Of a DNA stretch of 6,325 bases, positions 1 to 5,073 are shown piece by piece (position 1 is the stretch's first letter; each line of letters opens with the position of its first letter). Source of the DNA: Armatimonadota bacterium (lineage in GTDB: Bacteria; Armatimonadota; Armatimonadia; Armatimonadales; Armatimonadaceae); assembly GCA_014379275.1 (NCBI GenBank), contig JACMMA010000312.1, positions 1 through 6,325 on the forward strand, written 5' to 3'. The notes under the pieces are model-generated. The model was not told where the DNA came from, searched no databases, and saw only the letters and a program-made list of their open reading frames with translations. Position numbers and translations under genes: made by a program.

Positions 1-311
1 ATGATCAGCCAGCCGTGTTGCGCCGCCGGGTCGTTGTTCCAGCGCGGGATCAAGAATTTGGCGAATGTTGTGGCGTACACCGCGACGAACAAAACCCCGA
101 TCGCGATCAACATCGGTATATTGAGCGGCGCATTCCCGGCGGCGAACGACCCCGACGGCGGGGGGGGCAGCACGGGCTTGTCCGACTCTCGTGTCGTTTC
201 CGGGGGGTCCGCTTGCGGTTGCGCTTCGCTTTCGCTCGGGGGAACCGGAATGGTTTTCGGGAGCGGGTTTTCCGTGCCTTCAGTCAGGGTTTGGTGTGTG
301 GGATCGTTCAT
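1..311 (-). CDS. Exosortase-like membrane protein, N-terminal fragment (runs off left edge)
   Basis: The reading frame opens with ATG at 311-309 and stays open for 103 residues to the window edge, so the C-terminal part, including any catalytic Cys/Arg/His, is not visible. Residues 1-60 are a hydrophilic Pro/Glu/Ser/Thr-rich stretch with a PPPP run. Residues about 62-84 (from LNIPMLIAIGVLF onward) form a transmembrane helix. After it comes WNNDP-AAQHGWLI (residues 91-103), which resembles the 'W..DP..SHGfLvP' signature after the first helix of exosortase/archaeosortase proteins. Exosortases are multi-pass inner-membrane transpeptidases that process PEP-CTERM-type proteins, often alongside exopolysaccharide genes. 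The long N-terminal extension is unusual, since most family members start close to the first helix. The start is supported by the absence of a better upstream ATG and by a -10-like TATAAA 6 bases upstream; an AAAGG 4 bases before the ATG could be a weak ribosome site. The family call is recognition from memory on a short segment; another multi-pass membrane protein remains possible. Confidence 0.6.
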   Translation of the reverse strand, partial: MNDPTHQTLTEGTENPLPKTIPVPPSESEAQPQADPPETTRESDKPVLPPPPSGSFAAGNAPLNIPMLIAIGVLFVAVYATTFAKFLIPRWNNDPAAQHGWLI

Positions 312-317
312 TTTGCC

Positions 318-323
318 TTTATA
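318..323 (-). promoter_or_regulatory. -10-like TATAAA hexamer 6 bases before the exosortase-like ATG
   Basis: On the minus strand TATAAA is followed by GGCAAA and then the ATG at 311-309. The spacing is the same as the -10-like elements before nadE and before the 177-residue gene, which would put the transcription start at or next to the ATG. No good -35 is visible at 16-18 bases (a TTGAAC lies only 14 bases upstream), and the final base differs from the TANNNT consensus. It could equally be part of a weak ribosome-binding context. Confidence 0.3.
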
Positions 324-379
324 CCGAGCGGAGGGAAGTTCAAGATGCGCTACAGGGCGACATTTCGCTGACGGCTGTC

Positions 380-385
380 ATTATA
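380..385 (-). promoter_or_regulatory. Consensus -10 TATAAT upstream of the exosortase-like gene
   Basis: A perfect TATAAT on the minus strand lies in the AT-richer part of the intergenic gap. It would start a transcript near position 373 with a leader of roughly 60 bases before the ATG at 311. The -35 region at 16-17 bases (GGTTCA) is a poor match, so this rests mainly on the perfect -10 and its intergenic position. Confidence 0.4.
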
Positions 386-643
386 TCCCGATCCGCGAAA
401 TTGAACCGTTTCTGCGGAATTTACTTAATACGCCCGCTCCTCATACGTTCATTGTATTCGGCACGTTCCACACAGATTACCCGACACCTGTGAGAATAAA
501 GCACGCCAAACACAGGGTACAATCGCTGTTTTAGCGACAGGTTGTGCAGATGCGCGTAAAAGTCGGGCAGCGATCTCGCGCGGACAGTCGACATTTCGGA
601 CGACAAATCTTCTGCATGCCGTGCGCGAGACACCTAGAGAAAG

Positions 644-1156
644 TCACGCAGACCGGAATCGCTTCAGCCATTTCTCGCCCGTTGCCGGAGCGGCACGGCG
701 AACTTCGTCGGCAAAGTCGGCGCGAAAGTGCGCGTACTCGTCGCGCAAGTCGGTGTAATGAAATACCGCCCGCTGCCAGTCGGGGTGGGCTTCCCCGTCC
801 GATATCTTCGAATCGGCGATCGAAAGAAATGCCACGTCTCCCTCACGCTCGAAGACGAACGCCGGTTGTCCTTGTTCGCCCTCGTCGTAAACATATGTCG
901 CGACCTCGTCTGCCGCGAACGCCTCCATGACGCCGTCGAGTTCTGTCAGCCAATCCCCGAAACAGACGTCGTCAGCGCCGAAGTAGCCCATGTACGGAAC
1001 CACCCTGCCGCCGATCACAAGACGAAAACCGCCGTGGATGTGGCTGTCTTCTCGGAGGGAGGGAAGAGGCACCCGCTTGGTGCCTTCTTCACCGTCCTCC
1101 AGAACTGCTAAATTCTCGAAGCGTAACGTAACGGTAGGCACCGGTTTGGAATTCAT
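644..1156 (-). CDS. Conserved-looking hypothetical protein, 170 residues
   Basis: This is a soluble, acidic 170-residue protein without a signal peptide or membrane segment. The N-terminal third looks beta-rich (VTLRFENLAVLEDGEEG, then HIHGGFRLVIGGRVVPYMGYFG at residues 41-60). The middle holds ADDVCFGDWLTELDGVMEAF (61-80). Next comes YVYDEGEQGQPAFVFEREGD (88-107), a well-formed block whose look suggests a real conserved family, followed by AFLSIADS (109-116). The C-terminal helical part is charged and ends in EKWLKRFRSA. I do not recognise the family with confidence. Small stand-alone alpha/beta proteins of this kind are often annotated as DUFs or immunity-like proteins, but no toxin partner is visible, so no function is proposed. 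The ATG at 1156 is chosen because AAGGGGG lies 7 bases upstream, the best ribosome site in the window. It follows the 107-residue gene after 17 bases and so is probably the last gene of the nadE transcript. Confidence 0.85.
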   Translation of the reverse strand: MNSKPVPTVTLRFENLAVLEDGEEGTKRVPLPSLREDSHIHGGFRLVIGGRVVPYMGYFGADDVCFGDWLTELDGVMEAFAADEVATYVYDEGEQGQPAFVFEREGDVAFLSIADSKISDGEAHPDWQRAVFHYTDLRDEYAHFRADFADEVRRAAPATGEKWLKRFRSA

Positions 1157-1163
1157 CGCTTTT

Positions 1164-1170
1164 CCCCCTT
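1164..1170 (-). promoter_or_regulatory. Shine-Dalgarno AAGGGGG for the 170-residue gene
   Basis: A purine-rich AAGGGGG sits 7 bases before the ATG at 1156-1154 and lies wholly in the 17-base gap after the TAA of the upstream gene. It fixes this start. It also shows that the organism uses Shine-Dalgarno initiation for internal operon genes, in contrast with nadE and the 177-residue gene, which have none. Confidence 0.7.
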
Positions 1171-1173
1171 CAT

Positions 1174-1497
1174 TTATCCTAACAACTCGATCTCCGTCTC
1201 GGTCAGGCGATCCGAAATCGCCATGACTGTATCGCTCTCTTCCTCCGTGAGTTCGGCTCGTTCAAGGACAGAAGGTGTACTCACACCTAAAAAATCGATC
1301 AATTCGTTCGTTGTCATGTTCGCTCGTAAACCGCGCTTAAAGTAGCGGCATAGCGCCGTCTTCTGTTGATCCATGTCTCCGCGTGCCTCACATATCTCAG
1401 ACGCGGCGCGATCTGATAGCCACGCGACAAATCCCATGTATTCTGTATCCGAAGCCGTGTCACTGTCAAACATCTCGTACCCCACCGGCTTATCCAT
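1174..1497 (-). CDS. Small acidic hypothetical protein overlapping nadE, 107 residues
   Basis: A soluble, strongly acidic protein of 107 residues. It runs from MDKPVGYEMFDSD through a helical centre (EYMGFVAWLSDRAASEICEA, residues 19-38; QQKTALCRYFKRGLRANMTT) to a Glu/Thr-rich helical C-terminus (LTEEESDTVMAISDRLTETE, ending ELLG). The section NELIDFLGVSTPSVLERAEL (64-83) looks like a small helix-turn-helix-type or antitoxin-like helical bundle, but that is only an impression and I do not recognise the family. The ATG at 1497-1495 was chosen because its first 8 bases, ATGGATAA, contain the TAA stop of nadE, giving an 8-base overlap typical of translational coupling. The frame is open upstream to 1563, but that part is the out-of-frame shadow of the nadE C-terminus. 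No Shine-Dalgarno at proper spacing is seen. The gene is visibly less GC-rich than nadE, particularly in its 3' half, which may hint at a different origin. Confidence 0.75.
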   Translation of the reverse strand: MDKPVGYEMFDSDTASDTEYMGFVAWLSDRAASEICEARGDMDQQKTALCRYFKRGLRANMTTNELIDFLGVSTPSVLERAELTEEESDTVMAISDRLTETEIELLG

Positions 1498-3586
1498 CCC
1501 CGTCCGGCACGCTTGCCACCAATTCCGCGATCCACGGGGCGGACTCGCCGTCGCTCGGGGCACGCCAGTCGCCGCGCGGGGATAGCGAGCCGCCGCTGCC
1601 GACCTTCGGGGAGTTCGGGACGCAGGAGCGTTTGAACTGGCTGGTTTGGAAGAACCGCCACAGAAATTCGCGGAGCCACCGCTTCACGGTCGGCAGGTCG
1701 TAGGAAACGCGCTTCGCTTCGGGGTAGCCGTCCGGGAACCCGCCGTCATGGGCGTCGTGCCACGCCGTCCAGCACAGGAACGCGACTTTACTGGGGCGGA
1801 ACCCGAACCGCGTGGTGTAGTACAGGTGGAAATCCTGAAGCGGGTATGGCCCGATCTTCGCTTCCGTGCTTTGCGCCGGTTCGGTTTTGTTTGTCTCGGT
1901 TTCGCCGTGCGGGACGAGTTCGGGGGAGATTTCGGTTTCCACGATGGAAAGTAGCGTCCCGGACGCCGCATCGCCGAACTGGTTGGTGCCGATCACCCAG
2001 CGGATCAGGTACTGGATCAGGGTTTTCGGTACCGACGCGTTGACGTTGTAATGGCTCATGTGGTCGCCGACGCCGTACGTACACCAGCCGAGTGCGAGTT
2101 CGGATAGGTCGCCCGTGCCGAGCACCAGACCGTTGTTGAAGTTGGCAAGCCGGAACAGGTGCGAGGTACGTTCCCCGGCTTGCACGTTCTCGAACGTGAT
2201 GTCATACACCGGTTCGCCCCCGTGAAACGGATGATCTAAGTCTTTGAGCATTTGTAGGCATGACGGGCGAATGTCGATCTCTTTCGCGGTGACACCCAGG
2301 GCGTTCATCAGGTCATGCGCATTGGTCTTCGTTTTTTCCGTGGTCGCGAAGCCGGGCATCGTGTAGGCTAGGATGTTCTCGCGCGGCAGTCCCAACTTAT
2401 CCATCGTCTTCGCGGCGACGATCAGAGCGTGTGTGGAATCCAGCCCGCCGGAAACCCCGATCACGATCTTTTGTATGCGTGAACTTTGTAACCGCTTGGT
2501 CAGCCCGGCGACCTGAATGTTGTACGCCTCGTAGCACCGTTCGTCGCGCACGGCGGCGTTGGTCGGCACGAATGGGAACCGCTCGACGCGGCGGCGAAGC
2601 GGGATGTCGGTCGCCTCCGGTAGGTCCAGATGTATCGAAATGCGGCGTACTTTCCGGTCCCCAAAGTCGTGCGCGGAATCGGTGAACGACGACAGGCGCG
2701 TCCGCTCATTTGTCAGCCGCTCCAGGTCGATGTCGGATACGATCAGCCGTTCGCCGTCCGCGAACCGCTCGGACTCCGCTAGTAGGTCGCCGTTCTCGTA
2801 GATCAGCGCGTGCCCGTCCCAGGCGAGATCAGTGGTGGACTCGCCCGCGCCCGCCGCCGAGTACAGGTATGCGGCGACGCATCGCCCGGAGTGCCCGGCA
2901 CACAGCGTTTTGCGCCATTCCGCCTTGCCGATGGTGATATTCGACGCCGACAGATTGCAAAGCACCGTCGCGCCGTTCAACGCGGCGAACGTCGACGGCG
3001 GTACGGGTGTCCAAACGTCCTCGCAGATTTCGGCATGCAACGCGAAACCGGGAATATCGTCCGCCGTAAAGACGAGGTCGGTCCCGAACGGCACGGTCGC
3101 GCCGAGCAACGACACTTCACCCATGCCCGCGTCCCGCGCCGAAGCGAAATACCGCTTCTCGTAAAACTCGCGGTAGTTCGGCAGGTACGATTTCGGAACG
3201 ACGCCGAGGATTGCGCCCCTGTGTAAAACCACGGCGCAGTTATACACCCGGTTCTCAAACCGGAGCGGTGCCCCGACGACGAGAACGCAGGAAATATCGG
3301 ACGATGCGTCGCGAAGGCTGTCGAGCGCGGTGCGTACCGCGTCTAGGAGGGCGTCCTGATGAAACAGATCGTCGCAGGTGTATGACGAGATCCCGAGTTC
3401 GGGGAACAGGCATACCTGCGCGTGGTCGTCGGCGGCGCGCCGGGCGAGGGCGAGCGTACGTTCCGCGTTGAACACGGGGTCGGCGACTTTGACGTCGGGG
3501 ACGGCGACGGCGACCCGCACGAAGCCGTGCGTGAACGGCGAGAAGAAGTTTTGCGCGATCGGGGACAGGACAGGTTCGGTACTCAT
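1490..3586 (-). CDS. nadE: Glutamine-dependent NAD+ synthetase
   Basis: NadE converts deamido-NAD+ (NaAD) to NAD+ with ATP, using ammonia released from glutamine by its own N-terminal domain. It catalyses the last step of NAD biosynthesis and is cytoplasmic. The 698 residues match the long two-domain form (the Mycobacterium tuberculosis type is about 680). The nitrilase-like glutaminase domain spans about 20-310 and shows the full triad: Glu63 in FPELGISSY, Lys132 in VPKSYLPNYREFYEKRYF, and Cys188 in EICEDVW. The synthetase domain follows with the PP-loop SGGLDST at 379-385, and then GTGDLSELALGWCTYGVGDH (490-509) and MSHYNVNASVPKTLIQYLIRW (510-530), which are strongly conserved in this subgroup. 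The C-terminal SLSPRGDWRAPSD (667-679) is also typical. No key residue is missing. The ATG at 3586 leaves about 20 residues before the nitrilase fold, as expected. It has no Shine-Dalgarno but a promoter directly upstream. The gene overlaps its downstream neighbour by 8 bases and heads a probable three-gene transcript. Confidence 0.97.
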   Translation of the reverse strand: MSTEPVLSPIAQNFFSPFTHGFVRVAVAVPDVKVADPVFNAERTLALARRAADDHAQVCLFPELGISSYTCDDLFHQDALLDAVRTALDSLRDASSDISCVLVVGAPLRFENRVYNCAVVLHRGAILGVVPKSYLPNYREFYEKRYFASARDAGMGEVSLLGATVPFGTDLVFTADDIPGFALHAEICEDVWTPVPPSTFAALNGATVLCNLSASNITIGKAEWRKTLCAGHSGRCVAAYLYSAAGAGESTTDLAWDGHALIYENGDLLAESERFADGERLIVSDIDLERLTNERTRLSSFTDSAHDFGDRKVRRISIHLDLPEATDIPLRRRVERFPFVPTNAAVRDERCYEAYNIQVAGLTKRLQSSRIQKIVIGVSGGLDSTHALIVAAKTMDKLGLPRENILAYTMPGFATTEKTKTNAHDLMNALGVTAKEIDIRPSCLQMLKDLDHPFHGGEPVYDITFENVQAGERTSHLFRLANFNNGLVLGTGDLSELALGWCTYGVGDHMSHYNVNASVPKTLIQYLIRWVIGTNQFGDAASGTLLSIVETEISPELVPHGETETNKTEPAQSTEAKIGPYPLQDFHLYYTTRFGFRPSKVAFLCWTAWHDAHDGGFPDGYPEAKRVSYDLPTVKRWLREFLWRFFQTSQFKRSCVPNSPKVGSGGSLSPRGDWRAPSDGESAPWIAELVASVPDGDG

Positions 3587-3592
3587 GCTACG

Positions 3593-3622
3593 ATTGTACC
3601 GCTATTTTGCAGTTCGTGTAAA
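3593..3622 (-). promoter_or_regulatory. Promoter of nadE, likely giving a leaderless mRNA
   Basis: On the minus strand a -35 TTTACA (3622-3617, one mismatch to TTGACA) and a -10 TACAAT (3598-3593, one mismatch to TATAAT) are separated by 18 bases. The -10 is followed by CGTAGC and then the nadE ATG, so the start site expected 6-7 bases after the -10 falls at the ATG itself. No Shine-Dalgarno can therefore be on the transcript, in line with leaderless initiation. This is the best promoter in the window and lies in the only gap between the two gene blocks. Confidence 0.65.
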
Positions 3623-3628
3623 ATACAC
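3616..3628. promoter_or_regulatory. Palindromic candidate operator over the nadE -35 box
   Basis: GTGTA-AAA-TACAC is a perfect 5-base inverted repeat around a 3-base centre, and it covers the -35 hexamer of the nadE promoter. A dimeric regulator bound here would block RNA polymerase. NAD biosynthesis genes are commonly controlled by repressors such as NrtR, NiaR or NadQ, but I cannot match this sequence to a specific one of their motifs. The AT-rich centre is short, so chance is possible. Confidence 0.35.
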
Positions 3629-3667
3629 ACAATATGGTACGGTGCGTTTTTCTGGGTTTGTCACCCA

Positions 3668-3698
3668 CGGGGGTTTCACCCACCGGTAGAAGCCCCCG
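3668..3698 (-). terminator. Stem-loop just after the DUF6886-like stop (possible terminator or 3'-end hairpin)
   Basis: Minus-strand reading: 3 bases after the TAG stop (3704-3702), CGGGGGCTTC pairs with GAAACCCCCG, a 10-base-pair stem with one internal C/A mismatch and an 11-base loop. On the plus-strand transcript the same position becomes a U-G wobble, so the hairpin could form in both directions. There is no U-tract behind it on the minus strand, so it is not a textbook intrinsic terminator; it may be a U-less terminator or an mRNA 3'-end protector. Its place between the two gene blocks supports a role at a transcript end. Confidence 0.45.
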
Positions 3699-3701
3699 AA
3701 A

Positions 3702-4235
3702 CTACTTATCCCGGCGCGGCGACGCGTTGCGCATGCGGAGCATCGAGAAATGAAGCGTGGAATCCTGGATCGCGTCGTGCAGGGTCCAGAGCGAGGGCGT
3801 GATGCGCAGTTCGGTATCTTCGGCGGTAACGGCTTCGAGCAGATCGCCGACCGGGCGCACGCTTTGCGGCACGACCGGCACTTTCGACGTGTAGTAGCCA
3901 TCCATTCCGGTCGGCAGAAACAGGTCCGAGGGTAGCCGGTACGCGTACAGTTGGCAGTGGCAGAGTTTGCTGATCCAGCCGGATTCGACCACGATCACGC
4001 GCTTCGCGGCGGTCTGAGAAAGAAAGCGGTAGCGATCACTCGCGGATGTTTTCGGGGTCGCCCAGTAGCCGATGCGCGGGCAGTCGCGGGGGAATAAGTA
4101 CAGCGCGGCGCGGTCCGGGGCGATGGCCCACACGAACGCTTCGCCGCCGGGCTGACCGGACGCAGGCTGTGGTTCGAAGCGCGTGATAGTCGCGTCCTCC
4201 GAAAAATGAAGCAGGTATTGCGGTGCGTCCGACAT
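3702..4235 (-). CDS. DUF6886-like protein of unknown function, 177 residues
   Basis: A soluble protein with no signal peptide or membrane segment. It starts YLLHFSEDATITRFEPQP (residues 7-24), continues with FVWAIAPDRAALYLFPRDCPRI (34-55), VIVVESGWISKLCHCQLYAYRLP (80-102), MDGYYTSKVPVVPQ (111-124), and ends with LWTLHDAIQDSTLHFSMLRMRN (149-170). From memory these blocks, in this order (HFSEDP.I..F.P, then VWAID..H..LY.FPRDCPR, then the C-terminal W.ST.H.S..R.RNA), are those of the uncharacterised family DUF6886; I could not check this. The length is about the usual one for the family. Function is unknown. The N-terminal 'HFS...I..F.P' resembles the first strand of ADP-ribosyltransferase-like folds, which is speculation only. 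The ATG at 4235 lies 9 bases after the MOSC stop and lacks a Shine-Dalgarno. TAAAAT sits 6 bases before it, so it may be both cotranscribed with MOSC and separately transcribed as a leaderless mRNA. Confidence 0.85.
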   Translation of the reverse strand: MSDAPQYLLHFSEDATITRFEPQPASGQPGGEAFVWAIAPDRAALYLFPRDCPRIGYWATPKTSASDRYRFLSQTAAKRVIVVESGWISKLCHCQLYAYRLPSDLFLPTGMDGYYTSKVPVVPQSVRPVGDLLEAVTAEDTELRITPSLWTLHDAIQDSTLHFSMLRMRNASPRRDK

Positions 4236-4241
4236 GGCGTT

Positions 4242-4247
4242 ATTTTA
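4242..4247 (-). promoter_or_regulatory. -10-like TAAAAT 6 bases before the DUF6886-like ATG
   Basis: TAAAAT fits the TANNNT consensus and ends exactly 6 bases before the ATG at 4235, the same layout as the nadE promoter. Its first three bases are also the TAA stop of the MOSC gene, so part of the match is forced by coding. No convincing -35 is visible at 16-18 bases, where the sequence is MOSC coding region. Confidence 0.35.
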
Positions 4248-5072
4248 CCCGAAAGAAAGCGAGTCGCCCACGGAAATCGTGCGCGCGATACTGTCCACAC
4301 CGGGTATCAGGTTCACACCGAAATAAACCTTCCCGGTTTGTGGATTGCGGCGAAACGTCGCCAGCGTCGCGAGCGGTTCCGCACCCATTTTCGCCCCGGA
4401 CCCCTGGTCAATCGTGGTCACCGAACAGCGGTCGCACGGCTTGACAGAATGAAACACCGCACCATTATTGAGCCGCACGGTTTGCCAACTGTCTTCCGCC
4501 CACGCCGCAACGTCGCCGGACACGACGATGTTCGGACGAAAGCGATCCATCGGCACCGGAGCCGCCAGGCGCATGTTCAGATCCGCCAGGGAAGCTTCCG
4601 TCGCGAGCAACATCGGGAACGCGTCGGCGAATCCCGCGCCGTCGTCCGGCGTCACGGCGTATTCGGGTTTGACGCGCCGCGAAAAATCGTCCGGTACCCG
4701 CGTTAACCGTACCGGTATCCGGAGCGCGTCCGAGAAAAAGGCGGCGGCGGCGTCCCCGCAATCGAGCGCATCGCCGGTAAATGCCCAGACAGACACATCG
4801 CGGCGCGTCAATTCCCGGTCCGGTAGGAATGGCAAAGCGTACGTCATGTCGTCATACCCGATCGTGAGCGTGCCGACCGCACCGACCTCCACACGCATCC
4901 GCGCCATTTGGGGGTGCGAGCGCTGTGAAAGGAAGGCACCCGTGTCTGCATGAACCAGCATCCAGTGGCGGTCGTACCGCAACCCCCGCGCTTCCACCGT
5001 CGCGGAGGTACTGGCAACTCCCCGGCAACCCTTGATCGGGTAAATGTGCAAAGCGGAAACGATCGCCGTCAT
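4245..5072 (-). CDS. MOSC-domain protein (YcbX/mARC-like molybdenum-cofactor oxidoreductase)
   Basis: Full-length at 275 residues. The MOSC N-terminal beta-barrel domain occupies about 1-125, with IYPIKGCRGV (10-19), GLRYDRHWMLVHADTGAFLS (30-49) and QRSHPQMARM (50-59). The MOSC domain proper follows, with MDRFRPNIVVSGDVAAWAED (175-194) and KPCDRCSVTTID (211-222). The second Cys of the C-x-R-C motif (Cys216) aligns by recall with the cysteine that ligates molybdenum in mitochondrial amidoxime-reducing component and in E. coli YcbX. The final block GKVYFGVNLIP...ISVGDSLSFG is typical of the domain end. YcbX/mARC enzymes reduce N-hydroxylated compounds, but they need an electron donor. No ferredoxin-like domain is fused here, so the donor must be a separate protein and the substrate is unknown. 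The ATG at 5072 follows the M16 TAA stop after a single base (TAAGATG), with no good Shine-Dalgarno, so translation is probably coupled to the peptidase. Confidence 0.92.
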   Translation of the reverse strand: MTAIVSALHIYPIKGCRGVASTSATVEARGLRYDRHWMLVHADTGAFLSQRSHPQMARMRVEVGAVGTLTIGYDDMTYALPFLPDRELTRRDVSVWAFTGDALDCGDAAAAFFSDALRIPVRLTRVPDDFSRRVKPEYAVTPDDGAGFADAFPMLLATEASLADLNMRLAAPVPMDRFRPNIVVSGDVAAWAEDSWQTVRLNNGAVFHSVKPCDRCSVTTIDQGSGAKMGAEPLATLATFRRNPQTGKVYFGVNLIPGVDSIARTISVGDSLSFG

Positions 5073-5073
5073 C

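Larger units (their letters stand above)
312..643. other. Intergenic gap without a convincing gene
   Basis: The 332 bases between the stop of the 170-residue gene and the exosortase-like ATG hold no coding frame I believe. A 70-codon minus-strand frame (633-421, GTG start) has no ribosome site, no recognisable motif and an Arg/His-rich composition typical of chance frames. The gap does contain a TATAAT at 380-385, a TATAAA at 318-323, and a small perfect inverted repeat at 523-537 (TCGCT-GTTTT-AGCGA). No intrinsic terminator with a U-tract is visible behind the 170-residue gene, so read-through from the nadE block cannot be excluded. No tRNA-like T-arm or cloverleaf was found. Confidence 0.6.

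Noticed and set aside
400..425. tRNA T-arm-like GGTTCAATTTC on the minus strand
   Set aside because: The flanking five bases on each side do not pair and no anticodon or D-arm can be placed around it.
1..534. Long open frame on the plus strand at the left edge
   Set aside because: It is antisense to the exosortase-like reading frame, which has a transmembrane helix and a family-like motif. The plus-strand protein has no domain-like pattern, and its later part runs across the intergenic gap.
518..537. Plus-strand TACAAT followed by a small inverted repeat, as a divergent promoter or terminator
   Set aside because: No -35 at a suitable distance and no plus-strand gene to drive. The 5-base stem has no U-tract in either direction.
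421..633. 70-residue minus-strand frame in the gap
   Set aside because: It has a GTG start without a ribosome site, an Arg/His-rich composition and no motif. It lies over promoter-like sequence and looks like a chance frame.
1498..1563. Longer start (129 residues) for the 107-residue gene
   Set aside because: The extra 22 residues are the shifted reading of the conserved nadE C-terminus (RGDWRAPSD region), so a coupled start at 1497 is far more likely.
2810..3226. 138-residue plus-strand frame inside nadE, and similar plus-strand frames elsewhere
   Set aside because: They are antisense to strongly conserved coding sequence in a GC-rich genome, where long shadow frames are expected.
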